This document shows, piece after piece, positions 1 through 6,602 of a stretch of 17,768 nucleotides of DNA. A model generated the notes under the pieces. That model had not been told where the DNA came from. It made no database searches and was given only the letters and a program-made list of their open reading frames with translations. The stretch's first letter is position 1. Every line of letters starts with the position of its first letter. The stretch comes from Candidatus Bipolaricaulota bacterium (lineage in GTDB: Bacteria; Bipolaricaulota; Bipolaricaulia; UBA7950; UBA9294), in the NCBI GenBank assembly GCA_021163015.1, contig JAGGXO010000101.1:1-17768 (forward strand), given 5' to 3'. The position numbers were made by a program, and so were the translations under genes.

Positions 1-601
<601 letters not shown>

Positions 602-805
602 CTACGTAAGAGGAAGCGAGGGGAGGTCAAGGGCAGAATCAGGGCATCTCTTAGCGGTCCTCGCGGCTTGATGTGTGATGGCAAGCGGGTGAGAGAACTA
701 GTGTGTGATTGTTCTCGACTTGGAGCGATAAATGAGCTTTGCTCGGGAGATGCCTTCTTGTTATGGCTTCCCCCGTGAGATGGCACAATCGGTTGAGTCG
801 AAACG

Positions 806-833
806 TTGACTTGAGAACAGGAGTCGATATACT
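806..833 (+). promoter_or_regulatory. Promoter for the MFS exporter gene
   Basis: A -35 TTGACT (806-811, 5 of 6), a 16-nt spacer and a -10 TATACT (828-833, 5 of 6) stand just upstream of the ATG at 848. Initiation about 7 nt after the -10 would fall near 840, leaving a 5' UTR of only ~8 nt. No Shine-Dalgarno is visible before the ATG, which fits a nearly leaderless transcript. Confidence 0.55.
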
Positions 834-847
834 CTATTGTAACCCTG

Positions 848-2056
848 ATGAATAATAATGCGTCTTTATGGCGGAATCGTAGTTTCGTCCTTGTTTGGGC
901 AGGACAAAGCCTCTCGATGTTTGGCAGCCGGTTGACCTACATTGCACTCCTGTGGTGGGTGCTGGAGAAGACGGGATCTGCGGCCGCACTTGCCGGAGTT
1001 GCCATTGCCACAGCTCTCCCAACCCTTTTTTTTGGACCGATCGCGGGGGTATTTATCGATCGACTTGATCGCCGCAAGCTGATGCTGGCGATGAACCTGG
1101 TGAACGGCCTTATCATTGGGGCCGCGGCTACTCTCCTCCTAATCGGTCTATTACAGATATGGGAGATTTACGTTTTCACCATCCTTGCCTCCACAGCAAC
1201 GCTCTTTCACCGCCCGTCGCTTCAGTCTTCAATTCCTAACTTGGTGCCAGGAGAGCAGTTGACGAAGGCCAATTCCCTCTACCAGATTTCGAGCGGCGCC
1301 GCTGGAATTGCTGGACCAGCGCTTGGCGGGATACTGGTTGGGATGATCGGAAGTGGCCCCACGATGTGGGTCGATGCGTTCACCTTCTTGATTGCCGCGA
1401 TTTCGCTTGTCGCGTCCTCCTTCCCATCGCCACGAATGCATGCGGGGCGAGGATTGAGTTCGGTCCTCTCCGATATCGCTACTGGCTTCAGGTTTCTCTA
1501 CGACAGGAAGGTCCTCTTCTTCATGCTCCTTCTCTTCGCCCTCATCAACTTTGTCCTCGCCCCGACGAGCATCCTCTTCCCAATCATGGCCAAGGACGTT
1601 CTCCATACAGGGGCACGCGGATTTGGCCTGTTCGGCTCTGCGCTATCGGTAGGGATGGTCGCTGGCGGGCTGCTCACTGCTCGCCTCAGGCGATTACGGC
1701 GGCGTGGCATGTGGATCATCGCTGGACTGATCCTCCTCGGCACTATGCTCTCGGTATTCGGGCTTTCAAGGGGGATGATGCTTTCGCTTGTCTCGCTTGG
1801 ATTGGTGGGATTGTCTGTGGCGGTTGTAAATATCATTGAAGCGGTCATCTTCCAGACACGTGTTCCTAATGAGTTGCAAGGACGGGTCTTTGCAGCACAG
1901 TCAGCGATAACTGACGGGCTGCAGCCCATCTCCCTTGCCGCTACGGGCGCGATCCTAACCCTGGTCGCCGCGCCGGGGATGATCATAGTGTGTGGAGCAG
2001 TGGCAGCGATCGCGGGCCTGGGGGGACTTGCCGTGCGGGGGATGAGGGATCTCTAA
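848..2056 (+). CDS. MFS transporter (DHA3-like drug/siderophore exporter type)
   Basis: A 402-residue polytopic inner-membrane protein of the major facilitator superfamily, the usual size for a 12-helix member. The N-terminus (SFVLVWAGQSLSMFGSRLTY) is typical of the MefA/EntS-like DHA3 branch. The loop between helices 2 and 3 has the family's motif A, seen as GPIAGVFIDRLDRRKLM around residues 59-75. A central cytoplasmic stretch (~residues 195-215) divides the two six-helix halves. Such proteins usually use the proton gradient to export drugs, macrolides or siderophores; the substrate here cannot be read from sequence. The ATG at 848 is preceded by a good promoter but no Shine-Dalgarno, so it may be translated from a near-leaderless mRNA. 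It is divergent from nifJ and monocistronic by appearance, since 214 bp without a gene follow. No terminator hairpin was found after it. Confidence 0.88.
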   Translation: MNNNASLWRNRSFVLVWAGQSLSMFGSRLTYIALLWWVLEKTGSAAALAGVAIATALPTLFFGPIAGVFIDRLDRRKLMLAMNLVNGLIIGAAATLLLIGLLQIWEIYVFTILASTATLFHRPSLQSSIPNLVPGEQLTKANSLYQISSGAAGIAGPALGGILVGMIGSGPTMWVDAFTFLIAAISLVASSFPSPRMHAGRGLSSVLSDIATGFRFLYDRKVLFFMLLLFALINFVLAPTSILFPIMAKDVLHTGARGFGLFGSALSVGMVAGGLLTARLRRLRRRGMWIIAGLILLGTMLSVFGLSRGMMLSLVSLGLVGLSVAVVNIIEAVIFQTRVPNELQGRVFAAQSAITDGLQPISLAATGAILTLVAAPGMIIVCGAVAAIAGLGGLAVRGMRDL

Positions 2057-2270
2057 TGTGAGGGCCAGGCGAAATCGATCTTGGCTGAGTTTACCGTTTG
2101 CGTTGCTGTAGCGTGGGAGATATGCTAGAGCTTGCTATGAAAACGGACCACGTATCGATGGGTAATGATGCTGAATAACGAACGGGCTGCGGTTTTGTGC
2201 CGCCGATGTCTAAGACTTGCTCTTGCTAGGCATAATAAGAGTGAAATCCCAAGCGCAAGGAGGCACGAAA

Positions 2271-2471
2271 ATGAAGCGATTGGCAAAGACGTTGCTGTTA
2301 GTCGTGATGGTGGTATCTCTGTTTGTCGCCATTGCGGCAGTAACGGTGTCGGCAGATCCGATCCACGTCGGTGGGGGGCGCGCGTTCACGAGTTCGTCAA
2401 GCCCGATCCACGTCGGTGGAGGACGTTTGCTCACGAGTTCGTCAAGCCCGATCCACGTCGGTGGTGGTTGA
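2271..2471 (+). CDS. Small secreted peptide with three PIHVGGG repeats
   Basis: A 66-residue protein of no family I recognise. The start at 2271 is fixed by AAGGAGG at 2257-2263, 7 nt upstream, and a textbook signal peptide follows. This has the charged n-region MKRLAK, a hydrophobic core (~residues 8-25), and a probable signal peptidase I site after VSA (residue 28), before DPIH. The predicted mature part is only ~38 residues: two 15-residue units, PIHVGGGRAFTSSSS (30-44) and PIHVGGGRLLTSSSS (45-59), and a final PIHVGGG (60-66) ending at the stop. The three Gly codon pairs differ at wobble positions (ggg ggg, gga gga, ggt ggt) while the amino acids are kept, which suggests selection on the peptide. 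The stop lies 28 nt before the cupin-HD-GYP gene, so the two are probably co-transcribed. It may be a precursor cut into repeated signal peptides or a metal-binding surface peptide; this is inference. Confidence 0.8.
   Translation: MKRLAKTLLLVVMVVSLFVAIAAVTVSADPIHVGGGRAFTSSSSPIHVGGGRLLTSSSSPIHVGGG
2358..2471 (+). repeat. In-frame 45-bp tandem repeat, 2.5 copies
   Basis: Units begin at 2358, 2403 and 2448, each starting with CCGATCCACGTCGGTGG. The period is exactly 45 bp, so it encodes a 15-residue repeat. The third copy is cut short by the stop codon. Units 1 and 2 share the same 3' half (ACGAGTTCGTCAAGC) and differ in the middle. Because the period is a multiple of three, two shadow frames also show repeats (for example DPRRW in +), which should not be taken as genes. 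Confidence 0.9.
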
Positions 2472-2499
2472 GAGAAGTAACTAAGAAAAGGGGTCCAGC

Positions 2500-3417
2500 G
2501 TGGTCGCGGGCTTAACGATCGTTCGGGGATCTGACCGACGAGAGAATATAGAGAAGAAGGCGACCGCGCTGGATCTTCTTGTCCAGCAGGGATCCTTCGA
2601 TGTTACCCGGCAGCACATAGTTGCCGGGAAGTATTTTTTTCTTGACGAGGCAAGCGAGTGGGAAGGGTTTGAATTTATCTATGTTCTCAGCGGCGAGTTA
2701 CATGAGACAGATGATAATATTCTCTTGCGCGCTGGGGACTACATCTATCATCACGGCCTTTCGGCGCGTGCTCACTTTCAGGTAGAAAAGGACACTGATC
2801 TGCTACTGATCTCGTCTCCCCCGAGCTTCCACCTGATGCGTGACGAGATCCAAGAGATTCTGCAGTTGGTACGCTCGGTTGAGGAGAAGGACGAGGCCAC
2901 TGAAGGCCATTGCCACCGCTTGGAGCGGCTGGCAATCGCCACAGGCGAGAAGCTAAACTTGAACGGCGATCAGTTGATCACTCTTTCGTACGCTGCGTAT
3001 CTGCACGATGTCGGGAAGGTTAAGGTTCCAGATGAGATTCTCAACAAGCCTGGCGCGCTCAGCGATGAGGAATGGGTGGAGATGCGTAAGCATCCCGAGT
3101 ACGGTGCCCAGATGCTTGAAGATAAGGAATTCTTGCGGGATGCGGCGAAGGTAGTCTACGCCCACCACGAGCGCTATGACGGGAGTGGATATCCCCGAGG
3201 ACTTTCGGGCGATGATATTCCGGTCGAGGCTCGAATCATCGCTGTTGTTGATGCCTATGATGCAATGGTCTCTGATAGACCATATCGGAAGGCCCTCTCC
3301 GAGAAAGAGACCATTGCTGAGTTACAGAAGAACTCAGGCTCACAGTTTGATCCGCAGGTCGTACGTGCGTTCCTGCGGGTGATCGGTGGAAGCACTGGTG
3401 GCATGAATGTGGCGTAG
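2500..3417 (+). CDS. Cupin-like domain plus HD-GYP phosphodiesterase
   Basis: A 305-residue soluble protein with GTG start at 2500 and a purine-rich AAAAGGGG site ~8 nt upstream. Residues ~45-110 look like a cupin sensor fold (FIYVLSGELHE, then RAGDYIYHHGLSARAHF), but the usual HxH metal pair of cupin motif 1 is not present, so it may be metal-free. Residues ~120-300 are an HD-GYP domain with the metal and catalytic set visible: H137/H139, H169-D170, H198, H222-H223 and D251, and the signature GYP at 230-232 in HHERYDGSGYP. HD-GYP enzymes hydrolyse cyclic di-GMP, and a few act on other cyclic dinucleotides. There is no receiver domain or membrane segment, so the cupin part is the likely input. 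The gene follows the secreted repeat peptide by 28 nt and overlaps a small membrane-protein gene at its 3' end, which implies an operon. Domain assignment is firm; substrate and ligand are inference. Confidence 0.87.
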   Translation: MVAGLTIVRGSDRRENIEKKATALDLLVQQGSFDVTRQHIVAGKYFFLDEASEWEGFEFIYVLSGELHETDDNILLRAGDYIYHHGLSARAHFQVEKDTDLLLISSPPSFHLMRDEIQEILQLVRSVEEKDEATEGHCHRLERLAIATGEKLNLNGDQLITLSYAAYLHDVGKVKVPDEILNKPGALSDEEWVEMRKHPEYGAQMLEDKEFLRDAAKVVYAHHERYDGSGYPRGLSGDDIPVEARIIAVVDAYDAMVSDRPYRKALSEKETIAELQKNSGSQFDPQVVRAFLRVIGGSTGGMNVA

Positions 3418-3580
3418 GCTGCTACGAGGAAGAGCAAGACACTTGGTTATTCTCTTGCCTATGGGGCTTGTTGTAGGTACTCTGGTGGGCGTTGGGTTCC
3501 ACGATGTACTGTTTGGGTTTGCTGCCGGCGCCGTCTTGGGATTGCTCTTGACACTTCTTTTCACATTGCAAGCACACTGA
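3407..3580 (+). CDS. Small two-helix membrane protein, translationally coupled
   Basis: A 57-residue open frame starts at an ATG inside the last codons of the cupin-HD-GYP gene (11-base overlap in another frame) and stops at a TGA within the terminator stem. It begins MWRRLLRGRARHLV, a strongly basic segment, followed by two hydrophobic stretches: LVILLPMGLVVGTLVGVGF and VLFGFAAGAVLGLLLTLLF. They are joined by a short HD-containing turn. This is the layout of a small inner-membrane hairpin with a positive cytoplasmic N-terminus. No strong Shine-Dalgarno is seen, so it would depend on coupling to the upstream gene. No homologue was recognised. The strongest support is the end-to-end fit between the overlapping gene and the terminator, and the clean two-helix composition. 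Confidence 0.6.
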   Translation: MWRRLLRGRARHLVILLPMGLVVGTLVGVGFHDVLFGFAAGAVLGLLLTLLFTLQAH

Positions 3581-3609
3581 CCCCGCACCTGCGTTTTGTG
3601 CGGGGTCAG
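3577..3609. terminator. Perfect 12-bp hairpin between convergent genes
   Basis: CTGACCCCGCAC (3577-3588) pairs perfectly with GTGCGGGGTCAG (3598-3609) around a 9-nt loop. It lies between the end of the small membrane-protein gene, whose TGA is in the left arm, and the end of the convergent gene ending at 3624. Being symmetric it could end transcripts from both sides. A U-run after the stem is poor on either strand, so factor-independent termination may be inefficient, or the hairpin may mainly protect 3' ends. Confidence 0.65.
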
Positions 3610-3623
3610 CAGTTCATTGCTTA

Positions 3624-4931
3624 CTAGAAATCTTTCAGCAGAGTATCTAGATTCGGAAGCCCGATCTCCTGAAGTTCGTAACGCACTCGCGTTGCGGGTA
3701 CCTTGAACGAGATCAATCGCGTGAGGTCGATCGGTGTGCCAATTACGACTGCCTCGCAATCTACGCGATCGATTGTCTCTTGCAGATCCTTGATCTGCTG
3801 ATCGCCGTAGCCCATGGCGGGCAGGAGATGTCCGATCTTGGGGTACTTGTTGTAAGTGTCGGTGATCGAGGCGACAGTGTATGGCCGCGGATCGATGATC
3901 TCAGTTGCGTTGAAGCGCTTGGCTGCGATCGTACCGGCACCGTATTTCATTCCCCCGTGGGTGAGTGTTGGCCCGTCCTCAATGACCAGTACTCGCTTCC
4001 CACGAATGACAGAAGGATCATCAACCTGAATCGGCGATGCAGCCTCGATTATGCGTGCTTTCGGATTGACATCGATCACATTGTGGCGCACGAATTGGAT
4101 GTCATCGAACGACGCGGTATCTACCTTATTGATCACTACGATATCCGCCGTGCGCAGGTTGACCCCGCTGGGGTAGTAAAGGAGTTCATGCCCCGCACGA
4201 TGCGGGTCAACCACGACTATCGACAGGTCAGGCTTGTAGAAGGAGAAGTCGTTGTTTCCGCCATCCCAGATGACGACATCCGCTTCTTCTTCGGCCTTGC
4301 GCAGGATCTTCTCGTAGTCCACACCGGCATAGACTATCGTTCCGCTGTCGATGTGCGGCTCATACTCCTCGCGTTCCTCGATGGTACACTCGTACTTATC
4401 GAGATCAGCATAGGTCTCGTAGCGTTGCCACTCCTGCTCTACGAGGTTTCCATAGGGCATTGGGTGACGGATGACGGCCAGCTTCTTCCCTTGGCTCTTC
4501 AGGATCTCACTTACGCGTCTTGTCGTCTGGCTCTTCCCCGAGCCCGTGCGCACGGCAGTGATCGATATCAGTGGCTTCTTCGACTCAACCATGGTCGACT
4601 TTGTTCCCATCAGCATGAAGTCAGCGCCAGTCGCGTTCACTAGCGCGGAACGCTCCATGACATATTGGTTGGTAACGTCACTGTAGGCGAAAACGACGAG
4701 ATCAACCTTCTTTTCCACGATCAGCTTCTCCAGATCCGATTCCGGCTCGATCGGGATTCCATTTGGGTAGAGCCTGCCCGCAAGTTCCGCAGGATACATT
4801 CTGCCCTCAATGTCCGGGATCTGTGTCGCGGTGAACGTCACCACTTCGTAGTCCTCATTGTCGCGGAAGTAGACATTGAAGTTGTGGAAATCGCGCCCCG
4901 CCGCCCCCATGATGATCACTCGTTTCTTCAT
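3624..4931 (-). CDS. Cyclic 2,3-diphosphoglycerate synthetase-family protein (P-loop NTPase)
   Basis: A 435-residue cytoplasmic protein matching the family first known from methanogens (cpgS), which makes cyclic 2,3-diphosphoglycerate from 2,3-diphosphoglycerate with ATP. It begins MKKRVIIMGAAGRDFHNFNV, a Rossmann-like start. It has a phosphate-binding loop RTGSGKSQTT at ~128-137, an acidic WDGGNND at ~222-228, and a GTPase-like NKVD at 268-271. The start at 4931 has AAGGAG (4939-4944) 7 nt upstream. An in-frame ATG at 4964 falls in the predicted -10 box, so I rejected it. In archaea the product is a thermoprotectant and phosphate store. Bacterial members are widespread but their reaction is uncertain, and the NKxD motif leaves GTP use possible. 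The gene is divergent from the phosphatidyltransferase. Family call firm, reaction inferred. Confidence 0.82.
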   Translation of the reverse strand: MKKRVIIMGAAGRDFHNFNVYFRDNEDYEVVTFTATQIPDIEGRMYPAELAGRLYPNGIPIEPESDLEKLIVEKKVDLVVFAYSDVTNQYVMERSALVNATGADFMLMGTKSTMVESKKPLISITAVRTGSGKSQTTRRVSEILKSQGKKLAVIRHPMPYGNLVEQEWQRYETYADLDKYECTIEEREEYEPHIDSGTIVYAGVDYEKILRKAEEEADVVIWDGGNNDFSFYKPDLSIVVVDPHRAGHELLYYPSGVNLRTADIVVINKVDTASFDDIQFVRHNVIDVNPKARIIEAASPIQVDDPSVIRGKRVLVIEDGPTLTHGGMKYGAGTIAAKRFNATEIIDPRPYTVASITDTYNKYPKIGHLLPAMGYGDQQIKDLQETIDRVDCEAVVIGTPIDLTRLISFKVPATRVRYELQEIGLPNLDTLLKDF

Positions 4932-4962
4932 CGCATCACTCCTTTTGCGCATCTGGTGAGGC

Positions 4963-4992
4963 ATTATACCGAGACCTGCGAATGGGCTTCAA
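4963..4992 (-). promoter_or_regulatory. Promoter for the cyclic 2,3-diphosphoglycerate synthetase-family gene
   Basis: On the minus strand, TTGAAG (4992-4987, 4 of 6) is followed by an 18-nt spacer and a perfect TATAAT (4968-4963). Transcription would start near 4956, giving a ~25-nt leader with AAGGAG. This placement excludes the upstream in-frame ATG at 4964 as a start. Confidence 0.55.
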
Positions 4993-4997
4993 GCAGC

Positions 4998-5027
4998 TTG
5001 TATCAGATGAGGGATTGCGATTATGAT
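4998..5027 (+). promoter_or_regulatory. Candidate promoter for the CDP-alcohol phosphatidyltransferase gene
   Basis: TTGTAT (4998-5003, only the TTG core matches), an 18-nt spacer, and TATGAT (5022-5027, 5 of 6). Initiation near 5034 would leave 0-5 nt before the ATG at 5037, so the transcript would be leaderless. The -35 lies 5 nt from the -35 of the divergent promoter, so RNA polymerase could compete between the two. Confidence 0.4.
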
Positions 5028-5036
5028 TAGAGTGAT

Positions 5037-5546
5037 ATGTCATTAGCCAACAAGATAACACTCGCTCGCGCTACTCTGATCGCCCCAATCGTTGTTCTGC
5101 TTGTTCTTGGGCGGAGAGAAGTTGCGCTAGTTCTGTTCCTTGTTGCCAGTGCGGGTGACGTGCTCGATGGGATGATGGCACGCAGCAGGCATGAGGTGAG
5201 CCTGCTCGGGAAGGTTCTCGACCCGATGGTCGACAAGGCACTTTATGCATCACTTGTGGTCTTGCTGTGGATGATGGGGACGATCCCATTGTTGTGGGTC
5301 ATATTGTTCTTTGTCCCGCAGGTTGCGCTTGGAATCGGCGCCCTCTTCCTTCACCTCTTGGCCAGGAAGGTGCAGGGTTCGCGCATGCTTGGAAAGGGTG
5401 GTGCTATGCTCACCTTCCTCGCGATGAGCCTGATGATTGTCAACGTAGATTGCGGTCGTATACTGTTCTACCTCGCTGTTGGTGTGACGTACATTGCAGG
5501 CGTGGATTACCTAATTGGGGCTCTGAGAATCTCTCATCAAGACTGA
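5037..5546 (+). CDS. CDP-alcohol phosphatidyltransferase family membrane protein
   Basis: A 169-residue integral membrane enzyme. The full family signature D-x2-DG-x2-AR-x8-G-x3-D-x3-D is present: D41, D44-G45, A48-R49, G58, D62 and D66. All the metal-binding aspartates are intact, so it should be catalytically competent. Several hydrophobic helices surround the motif. Family members transfer a phosphatidyl group from CDP-diacylglycerol to an alcohol such as glycerol 3-phosphate, serine or inositol phosphate. The N-terminus (LANKITLARATLIAPIVVLL) resembles PgsA (phosphatidylglycerol phosphate synthase), which usually is ~180-200 residues. PgsA is the likeliest role, but the acceptor cannot be proved from sequence. 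No Shine-Dalgarno precedes the ATG. The last 10 bases overlap the convergent pseudouridine synthase gene. Confidence 0.85.
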   Translation: MSLANKITLARATLIAPIVVLLVLGRREVALVLFLVASAGDVLDGMMARSRHEVSLLGKVLDPMVDKALYASLVVLLWMMGTIPLLWVILFFVPQVALGIGALFLHLLARKVQGSRMLGKGGAMLTFLAMSLMIVNVDCGRILFYLAVGVTYIAGVDYLIGALRISHQD

Positions 5547-6451
5547 AGAGCGCCAGCTGCTTCATCGAGCCGTATCTCATCTGGAAGGCTGAACTCTGAC
5601 GGAAGCGGAGATGTGAACGACACGTACTCTCCTCGTTGTGGATGCGTGAACCCCAGACGCCATGCGTGAAGCATCAACCGACCATCCCCTCTTCCATAGA
5701 GGGTATCACCAATAACAGTGTGCCCGATGTAGCGCATGTGGATGCGTATCTGATGCGTGCGTCCCGTCCGCAACCGCACCATGAGGAAGGTAGAAGAATC
5801 TGATCTATGTAGGACGCGAAATTCGCTTTGCGCGCTTCGCCCCTGTGGGTTGATCGCCATACGGCGAGGATTCGCAGGGTCGCGACCGATAGGAGCGTCG
5901 ATCATCCCTTCTTCTTCCGTGACGATTCCCTCTACCCTCGCCACGTATAGCTTGTCTACCGCGCGCGCAGCGAACTGCTCTTTCAGTAGGCGCATCGCTT
6001 CTGCGGTCTTGGCAACAACCATGGCACCGCTCGTGTCCTTGTCGAGCCGGTGGACGATCCCTGGGCGCATTGGATCATCCTCAATTGGGAGATCTCGATC
6101 GACAAGGAGGCCTTCGACCAGAGTTGTCTCGTTCTGCCCCGCGCCGGGGTGAACCACGAGTCCGGGCTGCTTGTTGACAACGACGATTGAATCGTCTTCG
6201 TACAGAACATCGAGTTTGATTGTTTTCGCAGTGAGAGTTTTCTCCTTTGGTAGTTCGCATGAGACTATCTGATTTGAGCGGACTCGTAGCGATGGCCGGG
6301 TGATCACACGCGGTCCCATTGTGACCTGCGCGTCGCGGATCAGCCGCTGTATCGTGCTCCTGGAGATACCTGGCATGTTGAGAGCGAGGTAGCGATCCAG
6401 CCGCAGTCCGCTCTGTGCCTCTGTTACTACGAATTTGCTCTTGGTCATCAT
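5537..6451 (-). CDS. RluA/RluD-family RNA pseudouridine synthase
   Basis: A 304-residue cytoplasmic enzyme that isomerises uridine to pseudouridine in RNA, most likely in the large ribosomal RNA. An S4 RNA-binding domain is seen at the N-terminus (LRLDRYLALNMPGISRSTIQ, ~16-35). The catalytic motif HRLDKDTSG is at ~134-142, with the nucleophilic aspartate at D137. Later come LRTGRTHQIRIHM and the LHAWRLGF region, both typical of the RluD branch. Length fits the family (~300-330). The start at 6451 (or the adjacent ATG at 6448) has AGGGGA just upstream. The longer in-frame start at 6499 adds an uncharacteristic peptide and overlaps the divergent promoter, so I rejected it. The gene converges on the phosphatidyltransferase with a 10-bp overlap and no terminator. 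Which of RluA, RluC or RluD it corresponds to is not certain; RluD is the best guess. Confidence 0.87.
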   Translation of the reverse strand: MMTKSKFVVTEAQSGLRLDRYLALNMPGISRSTIQRLIRDAQVTMGPRVITRPSLRVRSNQIVSCELPKEKTLTAKTIKLDVLYEDDSIVVVNKQPGLVVHPGAGQNETTLVEGLLVDRDLPIEDDPMRPGIVHRLDKDTSGAMVVAKTAEAMRLLKEQFAARAVDKLYVARVEGIVTEEEGMIDAPIGRDPANPRRMAINPQGRSAQSEFRVLHRSDSSTFLMVRLRTGRTHQIRIHMRYIGHTVIGDTLYGRGDGRLMLHAWRLGFTHPQRGEYVSFTSPLPSEFSLPDEIRLDEAAGALQS

Positions 6452-6458
6452 TCCCCTA

Positions 6459-6488
6459 TTGTTTGCCGATGTCGGTGTAGCGTATAAT
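6459..6488 (+). promoter_or_regulatory. Candidate promoter for nusA
   Basis: A perfect -10 TATAAT (6483-6488) lies 18 nt after a TTGTTT (6459-6464, TTG core only). Transcription would start near 6495, giving a ~110-nt leader to the preferred nusA start at 6603. On the opposite strand the same bases give TATTAT (6489-6484), a possible -10 for the divergent pseudouridine synthase gene, though no good -35 was found for it. Confidence 0.45.
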
Positions 6489-6602
6489 ACGAGGATCATG
6501 TGAAGAATGGAAGCGCACTGGAGAGCGCGGTTGGTGTTGACTGCGCAGGTGAGTGCTGTTCTTCTTTACGAGGAGAGTGAACCGAAGCCTTTTCGGGATG
6601 AG

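Noticed and set aside
2217..2270. Upstream in-frame start for the secreted peptide
   Set aside because: The signal peptide and ribosome-binding site fit the ATG at 2271; the earlier start adds a charged extension that would spoil the signal.
2165..2515. 116-residue open frame (+) with DPRRW repeats
   Set aside because: A shadow of the 45-bp repeat, whose period is a multiple of three. The true frame has AAGGAGG, a signal peptide and wobble-only repeat variation.
3780..4643. 287-residue open frame (+) antisense to the cDPGS-like gene
   Set aside because: The opposite frame is a clear family member with motifs; this one shows none.
4932..4964. Upstream in-frame ATG for the cDPGS-like gene
   Set aside because: It overlaps the predicted -10 box and lacks a Shine-Dalgarno; the ATG at 4931 has AAGGAG 7 nt upstream.
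6452..6499. Upstream start for the pseudouridine synthase
   Set aside because: It adds an unfamiliar peptide and coincides with the divergent promoter region.
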